DNA from: Cotesia glomerata
Lineage: Eukaryota; Arthropoda; Insecta; Hymenoptera; Braconidae
Length of the DNA stretch: 64,000 nt
Direction: 5' to 3'
Assembly: GCF_020080835.1 (NCBI RefSeq)
Contig: NC_058158.1
Coordinates: forward strand, 806,001-870,000
The position numbers and the translations under genes are program-made. This document shows positions 37,321-48,395 of this stretch, piece by piece (position 1 is the stretch's first letter; every line of letters begins with the position of its first letter). The notes beneath the pieces were generated by a model, which saw only the letters and a program-made list of their open reading frames with translations, made no database searches and had not been told where the DNA came from.

Positions 37321-37527
37321 TTTTGATGAGATAGTATAATTTTTAGACTTTTGAGCTCGAAGAAGCATAGAAAAGCTATCTCTCCAAGCTCGGAGAGCTC
37401 AAAATAATACATAAATCGATCCAAAAAAAATTAGGAAAACGGTTGACCCTGAAGGCCATCCCTGCAACTTCCCGCTAATTTCATACTTAGGCGCTTAAAA
37501 TTGCACCAATGACGTTTTTGAGCTCTT

Positions 37528-39357
37528 CCCGAGTCAAAATTCGAGTCCCGTTTTGACCGTAAAAATGTCCCAACTCTTTGAAGTCTAATATGCCGCTAAA
37601 AATCGAGTCTATTTTGACCGTACAAGATGGTATCGGAGAATAAGTATGGTTAAAACAGCCGTACGCAGGTCTGTTTTGACCGTAAAAATTTCCAGGAGTA
37701 TAATATTATCATTATAAATATTATTACTATATTTGTCATCTTGTTGATTATTATTATTTCTCTTGCCATCTTGTAGTTCTTAGGCGCGAAAATTTAAATT
37801 AATAAAAAACATGAAAAGTTGACATTTAAAAATTAAAAATTTAATAATAATAATAATAACAACAATAATAATCTCAGAGAAGGGTTTTTCTTTCAAAAAT
37901 TTGAATTTTGGAAAAAAAATATTATTCTTTTCTAAATTCAGCTTAGTTCACATATTTTCACTGAAAAAAGTTTTAAAATATATAAGAATCGCAGGTAATT
38001 GTTTAATTTCACATTTTTTAAAAGTAATTAATTTTTTGATATTTTTTCATAGTTTTTTTTTTAATCCAACAACTGACGTTTTTCATATTTTGTATTTTAC
38101 TCTAAAATTGAAATTTTTCAAAAAATTAAAAAAAATTTTTCTATTTTAGATTTACTCTGATAAAAAAAATATTTTACAAGTAGAAAAAAAAAATTTTTTT
38201 AATTATCGATTTTTCGATATTTTGCTAAAACTTTTTTTTAATCCAAAATTTGAAATTTTTCATAATTTGTTTTTAGTTAAAAAATTGAAATGTTTCATAA
38301 TTTTTCTTATCCCAAAATTAACATTTTTGAAAAAAATTTTGAAAAATTTTTCTATTTTAGATTTATTCTAAAAAAAAAAAAATATCTATTAAGTAGAAAA
38401 TAATCTAATCATGTTGATTTCACACCCCGTGAAAATAAGCAATTACCGAATCTTACAATTGAAAATAGAAGTATAAGATTAATAATTGAGAATGGGTAAC
38501 TAAATTTCAATTTTGAATGTCTATAAATATAATTATTACTATTCATTTAATTTCTCCGTAAAGTTCTTTTTCAGATTCCACTCAGAACTTAGTCATTTCA
38601 AGACGCGTCATTTAAAAGTTTATGAGACTACTGAGATTCGCCTTTTACCAATCGGCAGTGTAGCGATGCGGGTAGCGCGTAAGTCTTGACGAGCGATAGG
38701 TTCCAAGTTCGGTTCTCGGTTAGGGCAAAGCGACTTTTAATTATTTCTTTATTTACGAAGCGTATTAGGTTAAGTTACCATAAGTAATCCTTTCCTCCTA
38801 TTTCCTTACTCCTTAATATGTATAAACTGGACAATAAATAACCCCTGTTCGTAAAAAGACTCAAATTTGGGAAATCATCCATTTTTGTTTTTTTTATTAC
38901 AAAATTAATTTTATATTTTTTTGTGCTCATAAACAATCTTGATAGTAGTAATTGTAATAATTGTTAATTACAAATTTTTATGTTAATGACAATTATTATT
39001 AATTACTATTACTTATTTCTTATAACAATAATAATTATTAATTATAATAATAATTATTATTGCAGTGATTAAAACAAAAAAAAAATAAATAAATGGGATT
39101 TCAATTGGATTTGAACCCGGACCCCTAAGAATTTTAAAATTTAATTTATTATTATTTATTATTATTATTATTATTATTATCATTATTTCAAGCCTGGTTT
39201 GACCGTAATCGTGGTAGAATGGGACAAAACTCTACTAGTTACGGTGAAACCAGGCTCAGTTTAAATGAGCTATCAATACAGCGCCAAGTCTGTTTTGACC
39301 GTAAAATTGAGATGGGAAAAAATTACGGTTAAAACGGAACTCGAATTTCGACTCGGG
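37528..39357. mobile_element. 1.83-kb TIR element inserted in the left arm only
   Basis: TIRs CCCGAGTCAAAATTCGAGTC then CCGTTTTGACCGTAA, and the complement at the right end with few changes, flanked by TT or TTC. The homologous right-arm sequence runs straight through (GAGCTTGAAGAGCTC on plus), proving insertion after the arms existed. TTTTGACCGTA-type words recur five times or more, suggesting binding sites. Interior: AT-rich, a tRNA-like segment and no transposase frame. Confidence 0.82.
38655..38722 (+). ncRNA. tRNA-like segment, probable SINE head
   Basis: GTGTAGCGATGCGGGTAGCG resembles an RNA polymerase III A box and D arm; GGTTCCAAGTTCGGTTCTCG resembles the B box and T arm at the expected distance. 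The acceptor stem does not close convincingly, so it looks like a tRNA-derived SINE or tRNA pseudogene rather than a functional tRNA. A lone minus-strand B-box-like word (GGGTTCAAATCC, 39107-39118) lies downstream. Confidence 0.4.
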
Positions 39358-39675
39358 TTCGAGCTCAAAAATACAATTTATGGGTTATTTTGAGCTCTCC
39401 GAGCTCAAAGAGATTGCTTTCCTATCCTTTAAAGCTCTTCGAGCTCAAAAGTCTGATAGAGATTTGATAAGACACTATTTTTTGAATTTTTAAACCACAA
39501 TAACTTTTGAATGAATAAACCGATTTTTACGCGGTTAGAAGCATTCGACGCAGTTTTTCAAGCCTCACAAAGAATCTCAAATTTTGAATTGATCGCGCTA
39601 GGAATTTTGGAGTTATTCTGAAAAAACACTTTTTTCGGTTTTCTTTCGTTCACGATATCTCTCGAATGAATCAAC

Positions 39676-39836
39676 ATGATGAGTGTAACATCAAGATGAG
39701 CTTATATCTTCAAAAACGTCAATAGTTGAAAAAGTACAGTGCAATTTAACAAAAATCATTATTTAATAAAGCAAAATTTTATTTATTTTTAGTTCACAAG
39801 TCACGGCAGTCATATAATGACTGCAAGGTTGCCAGT
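39676..39836 (+). mobile_element. Helitron copy 9, 3' fragment
   Basis: Only the last half-arm (GATGAGTGTAACATCAAGAT), the inner 3' block (GTACAGTGCAATTTAAC) and the hairpin GCAGTCATATAATGACTGC then AAGGTTGCCAG. It begins exactly where the left inverted arm ends, so it may mark the recombination point that made the foldback. Confidence 0.8.
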
Positions 39837-40002
39837 ATTTATATTAAAATGTGAAATTTTTTTTTATTTATAAATTATTATTTTATTTTCATATTTATAT
39901 ATTTTATATAATTTTTATTCCATCTTTTTACATGTTTCTTTAAATATTTATTTACATATTTATGTTATTGTTTTAAATAATTGATTTTCTATTTTATTAA
40001 AG

Positions 40003-40244
40003 GGAGCCCTGAAATGGAGAGCATGTTAATGTGGATCCGATTTGTGGATTATGAGCAGTATTTTAAAACAAGACGGTGGTCTGATGTCGACTTTCCCCGT
40101 AAATCCCTCTGGAAGTAAGTAATTTCAATTAAGTATTTATTTAAATAATATGTCTTTGGACTTTGATAAACATTTTTTTCAATATTTAGTGCAATTGCAA
40201 ACGATCCAAGACTCCAAAACAGATTCACAGGAGTTGATTGTTGA
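40003..40244 (+). pseudogene. Spliced coding remnant in the foldback loop
   Basis: Two exon-like blocks with good sites: acceptor TTATTAAAG at 40003, donor GTAAGT at 40115, acceptor AATATTTAG before 40190. Spliced in phase they read SPEMESMLMWIRFVDYEQYF, KTRRWSDVDFPRKSLWNAIA and NDPRLQNRFTGVDC, then stop (about 54 codons). Base composition is coding-like against the AT-rich loop. I do not recognise the family; it might be a transposon protein tail or a captured host exon. No start codon exon is visible, hence called a remnant. Confidence 0.45.
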
Positions 40245-40327
40245 CTGCGATTTTCATCTTTGGTTAAGAAGTATAATGTGATATATTTTCTACATATTTA
40301 AACGTTTAATTTTTCTTATATCGCGTT

Positions 40328-40494
40328 TCAGATGCCATAAGGGCGTATCAAAAAAAATTTTTTTTTGGGAACCGACGTATTTTTTCATGAAATGTCCAGA
40401 AATGCAAAAAAAAAAAATTTTCCATATAAAAATTTTTTTAGACTTAGAAAAAAAAACAGTATTTTTTTTTATACGCCCTTATGGCATCTGAAAC
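40328..40494. mobile_element. Small MITE in the foldback loop
   Basis: TIRs CAGATGCCATAAGGGCGTAT and complement ATACGCCCTTATGGCATCTG around an A/T-rich interior. The GGGCGTAT/GGGCGCAT word resembles that of the 55.7-kb element. Confidence 0.75.
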
Positions 40495-41440
40495 TCCAAA
40501 TTCCAAAAACTAATCAGCTCTTAACCTCAAAAAACCACGTTGATCGCCACCAGTCCGGTCAAAATCGGTTGATTCATTCGAGAGATATCGTGAACGAAAG
40601 AAAACCGAAAAAAATGTTTTTTCGGAATAACTCCAAAATTCCTAGCGCGATCAATTCAAAATTTGAGATTCTTTGTGGGGCTTGAAAAACTGCGTCGAAT
40701 GCTTCTAACCGCGTAAAAATCGGTTTATTCATTCAAAAGTTATTGTGGTTTAAAAATTCAAAAAATAGTGTCTTATCAAATCTCTATCAGACTTTTGAGC
40801 TCGAAGAGCTTTAAAGGATAGGAAAGCAATCTCTTTGAGCTCGGAGAGCTCAAAATAACCCATAAATTGTATTTTTTGAGCTTGAAGAGCTCAAAAACGT
40901 CATTGGTGCAATTTTAAGCGCCTAAGTATGAAATTAGCGGGAAGTTGCAGGGATGGCCTTCAGGGTCAACCGTTTTCCTAATTTTTTTTGGATCGATTTA
41001 TGTATTATTTTGAGCTCTCTGAGCTTGGAGAGATAGCTTTTCTATGCTTCTTCGAGCTCAAAAGTCTAAAAATTATACTATCTCATCAAAAACGATCCGA
41101 AAAGAAATGTTATGTGAACTTATGCAAAATTATGTAAAGTTATGTGGAAAAAACACTTGAACAAATTGATTGAAATTATGTGAAATTATGTGAAATTATG
41201 TGAAATTATGTGAAGTTATGTGCAGAATACACTTTTCGGTTTTCTTTCGTTCATGATATCTCTTAAACGAACTGGCTGAAATTATGTGAAATTATGTGCA
41301 GGAAACACTTTTCGGTTTTCTTTCGTTCATGATTTCTCTTGAACGAATCGACTGAAATTATGTGAAATTATGTGAAGTTATGTGCAGAAAACACTTTTCG
41401 GTTTTCTTTCGTTTATGATATCTCTTGAACGAATTGACTG

Positions 41441-41707
41441 CACTGATAGAAGGATTTATTTGTATTAAATAATATTTGTTAATAGCTAACAAATCATTTA
41501 TTAGAGACCATTTTTTAATGTTAAATAAATATTTCTTAGTATTCAAAATGATTTGTTTGTATTCAATAAATCTGATATTCATTTATTAAGTATTAATAAA
41601 TCTTTTTAAATACTAAGAAATATTTGTTAAGGCCTAACAAATGGCTTCTAATAAATGATTTGTTAAATATTAACAAATCTTTTTAACTATAAACAAATCT
41701 ATTAGTG
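41441..41707. mobile_element. Small CACTGATAGAAGG-type TIR element, right-arm copy
   Basis: Mirror of 36675-36941, with almost no sequence difference visible between them. Confidence 0.75.
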
Positions 41708-42548
41708 TGAAGTTATGTGAAATTAAATTCTATGTCAAAAGTATAGAAAGACTATCTCTTTGAGCTTGGAGAGCTCAAAATAAGACATAAGTTGTTTTTT
41801 TAAGCTCGAAGAGCAATTATTAGTGCAATTTTAAGCGCCTAGGTATGTAAGTGGCGGGAAGTTGCAGGGATGGCCTTCAGGGTCAACCGTTTGTCTAATT
41901 TTTTTTTTTTCTTGGAATGGTAATTTATTATGTCTTCTCTAATTATCGATCCATAAATTAGTCATTAAACAACATTGATTCTTAAATGATTAATTTATGC
42001 AAACGCGTCAAATGGTTCGATTCATCCCCGCTTGGGGGTAATTGAACTAATTATATTTAAACTTCAAACCCGAACTTTTAATATAAATAATAAATATGTT
42101 TACTTACCTATATAGCTCTAATATTTAACCTGTAATTTTGTTGATTCATTATATCAAGTATCTAATAAAAAATTCAACCAACGCGGGATTTTACACATAT
42201 ACACTGTAGATACTTCAATAAAGCGCTCCGTGCACACCTTGAACCTTAAATTCAACCAATAGCTAGATTACATGCTCATCCGGCATGTTTTGATGGCGGC
42301 AATTTAAAAATTTCAGGCACTTTTAATGCTTGGCTTTATTATGGCATTTATCATTTAAAAATTTAAATTATCTGCGTCATCGGGATCTGCGTTAAAGATT
42401 TTCTGTGTAATCGGTTATCTGAGTAATAAGTAATCTGTGTAATAGAAAATCTGTTTAATCACAATCTGCGTAATCGGGATATGTGTCAAAGGGATCTGGG
42501 TAATAGCGCCATCTGTGTAATCGGAATCTGGGTAAAAGAGGCCGTCCC

Positions 42549-43110
42549 ACTTTTTTTAGTTATTAAAAAAAAATTGCGCATGTGAAAATTAATTAAATTT
42601 ATAAGTGTAAATTATTAAAAGTATTTTTTTATTGTAATTAATTAGTTATAGAAATTTTTAAAACTAAACAGCTGACAGCTGACTTCAGAATTATGCAATT
42701 AAATTTTAATTTGTAAATAAAGAAATTAATTGGAGTTAATAAATTTTTTTTATTAATAGTTAAAATTAATTAAGAGGAAATTAATTACAATTTAATGGAT
42801 AATTGTTGAGATATAATTGTTTAAAATTGATATTTTAAATTTTCAGAAGTCGCTGGTGTGTAATTCTCAGAAAAGTTGACATATGGTGAGTAAGAAAATT
42901 TTTTTAATGGAAATATGGAGAAAATGGTAGATTGGAGTGAGTAATTTGATACATTTACCAAATGTGGAGTTGTAGGAAAAATAATTTTAAGATAAAAATT
43001 GTCATTAACGCCAGCTAGCAATTAACCTAAAAGTACTATTTATTGAAGTCTAGTAGATAAATAAATAAAATTAGTTAAGTTGTTTAGTGAGTGAGGTTAA
43101 AACAAACAAA
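42549..43110 (+). promoter_or_regulatory. Upstream region of the phosducin-like 3 gene
   Basis: AT-rich interval between the foldback element and the PDCL3 start codon. No TATA box or clear initiator; the 5' UTR probably includes the bases before 43111 (GAGGTTAAAACAAACAAA). Confidence 0.35.
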
Positions 43111-45249
43111 ATGGTAAGAATGAATTGAGTCATTAAATTTAAATTGAAGTTTCCGAAGTAATTTAATTTATTTAATTGTCTCACAGCAAAATCCTAATGA
43201 AGATACCGAGTGGAATGACATCCTCAGGTCAAAGGGAATTATTCCAGAGAAGCCCAAAGAGAAGGAAATTACGGAAGATCAAATAATTAACCTGCTTGAA
43301 AATACTGTGGATCAAAGAACTGGTCGTGGTAATTATTGTTTATCTATTTATTATATGACATTGAAGTTAGCAGTCACTTGATTATTTCTAAATTTTATCT
43401 AACAAATAAATCTTTGGTAAAAAATTGCATTTATAATTTTTTAAAATTTTTACATGTCAATTTTTTTTGCCATAATTTATTTGTTAAAAAAATTATTATA
43501 ATAGTAGGTATTTAGGCTGCATTCGAAAATGCTCTATCTATAGATACATAATTAAGAAATGACCATGTATTTCGTGAACTATTGACATTTTTAAAGATAT
43601 AAGCTCACCCTGTAATTATACTCATCAAGACCTTTCATTTGAGTACCCACATAATTTTTTCATATATTTATATATATTACATATATGTATATATGAAAAA
43701 TATATCAAAATGCATGTGGGTACTCAAATGAAAGCTCTTGATGAGTATATCATTGGGATGAGCTTATATCTTTAAAAATGTCAATAATTAAGAACTGACT
43801 TTGCTATCTTGTCAAATAATCATAATTTTAAAGATATAAGCTCATTACAATGTTACACTCATCGAGACCTTTCATTTGAGTACCCACATCAATTTTTCAT
43901 ATATTTATATATATTACGTATATGTATATATGAAAAATATATCAAAAATGCATGTGGGTACTCAAACGAAAGCTCTTGATGAGTATATCATCAGGATGAG
44001 CTTATATCTTAGAAAATTTTATTAATTAAGAACTAACTTTGCTATCTTGTCAACTAATGATATTTTTAAAGATATAAGGTCATCTCGATATAACACTCAT
44101 CGAGAGCTTTTATTTGAGTACCCACATCAATTCTTCATATATTTTATATATTTATATATATTATATATATATGTATATATGAAAAATATATCAAAAATGC
44201 ATGTGGGTACTCAAATGAAAGCTCTTGATGAGTGTAACACCGGGATGAGCTTATATCTTAAAAAATGTCCATATTTAAGAAAGTACAGTGCAATTTAACA
44301 AAATTCATTATTTAATAAAGCAAAATTTTATTCATTTATAGTTCACAAGTCACGGCAGTCACATGGTAACTGCAACGTTGCTAGTTTATTTGTTGAAAAA
44401 ATTATTAAATATCTGCTAAATTAATTATCATATCTATTATAATTAAAAAAATTTAATAATTAATAAATTGCTATAAATAATTATTTATTAATTCAATTTG
44501 AATTATTGTAGAAACGACAAAATTAGAAGACAAAACTTTAGATGAGCTAGACGAGCTCGAGGACGAGGAAGATGAAAAAGTTTTAGAAGAATACAGACGG
44601 AAAAGGTTTGCTGAAATGAAAGCACTGGTGTCCAAATCAAAATATGGAGATGTTAAGGAAATATCTGCTCAGGATTACGTTGCTGAGGTTAATAACGCTG
44701 GTGAGGATGTCTGGGTCGTTCTTCATTTGTATAAATCTGGGTAATACTATTTGCACTGACATTATTTTAATAATAATAACAATGATGATAGTTGTAAGAG
44801 GTTATAAAATATGAATTATTTATTTTAAACTTGTCCCTTTAGGATCCCACTGTGTACTTTGATAAATCAATATTTGTCATCGCTGGCTAAAAAGTTTCCA
44901 GTGACTAAATTCTTGAAGAGCATCTCCACGACCTGCATCCCCAACTGGCCGGATAAAAACTTACCTACGATATTTGTTTATCACAATGGAGAAATGGCTA
45001 AGCAGATAATTGGACCCATAGAACTCAGAGGAATGAAACTGACTGAACAAGGTATAATCTGGCTTGTTTAAAAATTTATATACTCATTTAAGAAACTTTA
45101 TTTATATATTTATTTATATTAAAGAACTGGAGTGGATGTTGGGCGAAGCCGTACCGTCTAAAATAAAAGAAGATCCAAAGCCAAAAGTCCGCGACGTACT
45201 TTTTTCAAATTTACGTATTAATGACAATAATGAAAGCGATGACTGGTGA
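43111..45249 (+). CDS. viaf: Phosducin-like protein 3 (viral IAP-associated factor)
   Basis: Five exons: 43111-43113, 43187-43328, 44512-44740, 44843-45051, 45125-45249; all introns GT-AG and phases consistent. The product is 235 residues, close to the usual ~240. The first coding exon is the ATG alone, followed by GTAAGA. The N-terminal half is helical and acidic (NEDTEWNDILRSKGIIPEKP, ELDELEDEEDEKVLEEYRRK); the C-terminal half is a thioredoxin-fold domain without a CXXC site (EDVWVVLHLYKSGIPLC, PDKNLPTIFVYHNGE), ending DNNESDDW. The family assists the CCT chaperonin in folding actin, tubulin and other substrates in the cytosol; vertebrate relatives also touch apoptosis and VEGF receptor stability. 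Intron 2 holds a Helitron inserted in an older foldback repeat. Confidence 0.93.
43355..43507. repeat. AGCAGTCAC foldback repeat, left part, split by Helitron
   Basis: TTGAAGTTAGCAGTCACTTG to AAATTATTATAATAGTA matches the family at 47.2 and 62.6 kb; the continuation (TTGAAAAAATTATTAAATAT, CTGCTAAATTAATTATC) resumes after the Helitron at 44385-44440. Confidence 0.6.
43508..44384 (+). mobile_element. Helitron copy 10 in PDCL3 intron 2, three palindromes
   Basis: 5'-truncated (starts near GTATTTAGGCTGCATTCG), three tandem palindrome units. The 3' end is GCAGTCACATGGTAACTGC, AACGTTG, CTAG, then T. It makes up most of the 1.18-kb intron. A frame of 83 codons at 44047 is produced by the palindrome and is not a gene. 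Confidence 0.88.
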
Positions 45250-45600
45250 CGTCGATTTATTAATTTAATTAATTATTTATTTTAATGAATATTTAAATTA
45301 AATTAACATTTAGAGATTTATATTTAAATGAACTTTTATTAAAATAATTGAAATTTTTTACGAGATATGTATTAAATATTTTGAATATTTTATTTTATTT
45401 GATTAATTCATTAATAAAACAAATTTTAATTAATTTCTTTTAAATTTTTAATTGATAATAAAAATAGTATGCCAATAGATAGACATTTAAAAAAATTTAT
45501 GTTCTATTTAAAAAATTAAATACATTCAAAATTTAAATAAAAAAATTTATTAAAATATTTTTTATTTAATTTTAGTATTTTTTAAAATTTAATATTGATT
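45250..45600. other. 3' flank of PDCL3, AT-rich
   Basis: Contains AATAAAA-type words (for example near 45412) that could serve polyadenylation; nothing else seen. Confidence 0.4.
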
Positions 45601-45639
45601 TTTATTAAAAAAAAAATGTCTTTTATTTTATTAATTTTG

Positions 45640-46160
45640 TAAATTCAAATAAAATTTTTTTTGGCGGGAAATTATTAGCGAATAATAATCAAGTCGCCAT
45701 CTTAATTATTCAGCAAAAATTAAAAAAGTCATTAAAATATTTTTTATTATTTTTTTTATTTAATATTAATATTTATTAAAAATATAACAATTTTTTAAAA
45801 TGTCTTTTATTTTATTAATTTTTTAAATTTAAATAAAACATTTTTTGGCGGGAAATTATTAACGAATAAAAATAGAATAGCCGCCATCTTAGTTATTCAG
45901 GATAAAATTAAAAAAATCATTAAAATATTTTTTATTTAATTTTATTATTTTTTTTTGTATTTAATATTAATATTTATTAAAATATAAAAATTTTTTTAAA
46001 TGTCTTTTATTAATTATGTAAATTCAAATGAAACTTTTTTTAGCGGGAAATTATTAGCAAATAAAATTTAAATAAAACTTTTTTTGGCGGGAAATTATTA
46101 GCGAATAAAAATAAAATAGCCGCCATCTTAATTATTCAGCAAAAATTAAAAAAGCCATTC
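45640..46160. promoter_or_regulatory. Tandem E2F-like / YY1-like motif array
   Basis: Repeating unit: GGCGGGAAATTATTAGCGAA, then GCCGCCATCTTAATTATTCA. GGCGGGAAA after TTTT occurs at 45663, 45847 and 46086, with a degenerate AGCGGGAAA at 46043. The paired GCCGCCATCTT occurs at 45880 and 46119 (GTCGCCATCTT at 45693). TTTGGCGGGAAA is a consensus E2F/DP site and AAGATGGCGGC (complement) a consensus YY1/Pho site. The last copy ends ~125 bp before the ATG of the next gene. Regulatory function is inference. Confidence 0.5.
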
Positions 46161-46256
46161 GAGCTATCGATTGCAGACTGCGATAGTCCGTTACAGTTTA
46201 AAAAAAAGCTCTGAGCTTTAATTAATCAAAACTGAGTATTTAAATTAAAAAAAAAG

Positions 46257-47814
46257 ATGCCTAGCAGTAATTTAAATGAATTTATAATTAATTATTTAGC
46301 ATATGAATTAAATTCTTTATTATTAATTGAAAAAAAGTGTAAAAAAAAGCGTTTTATACCAAACATTTTAAAAAAACGTCAAAATCACTCTAAATTTTCC
46401 AAAATTAATAGCAAAAATAAAATTTTGAAAAATAATCGCAGAAAGCAAAAATTAATTGTAAAAAAAGACTTGAGTGCAATTATCGAGAAGATGAATGAGC
46501 TGACGCTGAGTGGTGTAATGCTGGTAAATCCTGATGCTGGTACTCGTGAGATCCTGGAAGATTCTCCAATGTGGTACGTAGGCGAGACAGATAATTACTT
46601 AGATGTAATAAATAAAATAGAATTTGTCGATTCTGTCACTTTTCACTCACCAACTCACTTGTCTAACAATTTTTGTGAAAATTTTATGGAGACTGAGTCT
46701 TCGGAGTTAAAAAATCTTGCTTTGGTTGATAACATTCTCCTGGATACCAGCGCGCTTGAAGTAAAAGTCCTTGGCTATCTTGGAGATAGCATTGATGAAT
46801 TTTTCACCCTCGACAATTCGACTGATGACCAATATACCCGCGTGGATGGTTTTCGCGATAACTTTGGGCCACTTGAGTTCGAATTGATTGATAACGCGAA
46901 CGAAAATGTAAAAAATACGTATCTGATGATTGAAATGCCGGGTGACAGCTGTAACCTTGATCACCGTAAGTTTGAGTACAAAGTGATTGATAATTTCGAA
47001 GAGTTCAACAGCCTTCTGGATTGTGATAAAGATTGTGCAGATAAAGAAGCTTTAATGGATCCATTTAAAAGTGGTAAGTTAATTGTGTAAAAAAGTGTCG
47101 CTGCAAGTAATTATTTATTTATTTTATTTTTTATTACATTTTGTAACTTATGTAATTATTTGATGAAAGTTTAAGTGCAGATACTTAATAATTTATTATA
47201 TTAAAGTTAGCAGTCACTTCACAATTTTTAAATTTTATTTAACAAAAAATTTAATCCAAAAAATTATTTTTAAAAAATTGCATTTTTAATTTTTTATAAT
47301 TTTTACAAGTCAATTTTTTTTTAATAATTTTTTTTGCACTAATTTATTTCCTAAAAAAATTTAAAAAATTATTTAATATCTGCTATTTTAATTTTCATTA
47401 ATAATTTTTAAGAAAATTAAGTTGGCCGATATCTAAAAATTTTTAGAATTTTTTTTTATTAAAGAAATTCATTTTTAAAAAATTTTAAAAACTGAGAGCA
47501 ATTTTTTAAAAATATTAATTAGTTCTAATTAAATAATTAAAAAAAAAACTCAAAAATTTAACTTTAGTATTATATAATTTTAAAAATTTATTTAAGAAAT
47601 AAATTAGTGCAAAAAAATTATAAAAAAAATAATGACATGTAGAAATTTAAAAAAATTAATAATGCAATTTTTTTTAAAATAATTTTTTAGAACAAATTTG
47701 TTGGTTTAATTAAATTAAAAAAATTGTCATGTGACTGCTAACTTTAATGTCATAATTATTTGCCAGAGTAGTTATTGATTTTTAATAAAAATTACTTTTT
47801 TTTTAGTCCTTTGA
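46257..47814 (+). CDS. Unrecognised Lys-rich then acidic protein
   Basis: ATG at 46257 opens a 277-codon frame that runs to a TAA ending at 47090 if unspliced. A strong GTAAGT donor follows 47073, and TTTTTTTTAG before 47807 is a good acceptor; splicing gives ...DPFKSVL and stop at 47814 (274 residues). Residues ~25-72 are strongly basic (KKCKKKRFIPNILKKRQ, NNRRKQKLIVKK), resembling a nuclear localisation region. The remainder is acidic (YLGDSIDEFFTLDNSTDDQY, DNFEEFNSLLDCDKDC). No domain recognised. The E2F/YY1-like array immediately upstream hints at a growth-linked gene (inference). Composition and the long frame in AT-rich DNA support a real gene. Confidence 0.65.
47195..47760. mobile_element. 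Foldback repeat, AGCAGTCAC family, intact
   Basis: Left end TAAAGTTAGCAGTCACTTCA, right end its near complement GTCATGTGACTGCTAACTTT; complementarity continues inward through TTTAAAAAATTGCATTTTTA. It fills the intron of the gene starting at 46257. Best-preserved member of this AT-rich family; no coding capacity. Confidence 0.75.
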
Positions 47815-48395
47815 AAGAGCTGCTGCATCACCTGAAGCATAAAGAAGAAAAAAATTAATCACAAGATTCACAGTTAATATCTTCTCGTTCTTTTTGTGGA
47901 AAACTATTCACCAGAAAAAATTTCTTCCGAGATTTGGCGCATTGTAAAGAAGAAAAACTTTTTGCGCTAATATAAGTTTGTTAATTAAAAAAATTGTTAC
48001 TTTATTTTATGGTTGTATTGTAAATATTTTATCGATTTTAATTTTTTAATTTTATAATTTTTCAATTTTAATTTTAATTTTTTAGTCTATCAAATACTCT
48101 TAATTAATTGTTTTAAAAATAATAACGTTAGTTAAGTTGTTAATATAAATAAGAGCTTTTATTTAATAAGGTATTTAATATATTAATGAAATAAATGATT
48201 TAACTTGTTTTAAAAGTACTTAAATATCTTCATACTGAGCGGAGTCAACATCCGTGCTGACCTAGCTGTTATTCAATAAGTAACCACTACCGTATTCCGA
48301 AACATATGTACACATGTTCGTGCTTAATATGCTTTTATCCAGATTTCACAGGATGAGAATATTTAAAAACATTTTTTCTAGCGTGTAATCTCTTA
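47815..48395. other. Intergenic between convergent genes
   Basis: 3' ends of the plus-strand gene (46257) and the minus-strand receptor face each other here. AT-rich to 48200, mixed after; AATAAA-type words on both strands, no gene. Confidence 0.4.

Larger units (their letters stand above)
35836..42548. mobile_element. Giant foldback element, ~2-kb inverted arms
   Basis: Left end GGGACGGCCTCTTTTACCCA, right end its exact complement. Left arm 35836-37527 plus 39358-39675, right arm 40568-42548, nearly identical over about 2 kb including an embedded small TIR element present in both. The left arm alone is interrupted by a 1.83-kb TIR element. The loop (39676-40567) holds a Helitron 3' fragment, a spliced coding remnant and a small MITE. 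Each terminus carries ~11 degenerate copies of a 15-bp ATTACACAGAT-type motif. It could be a Foldback/Galileo-like DNA transposon or two elements joined head to head. No target duplication is obvious (TTTTT before, ACTTTTT after). Confidence 0.8.
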
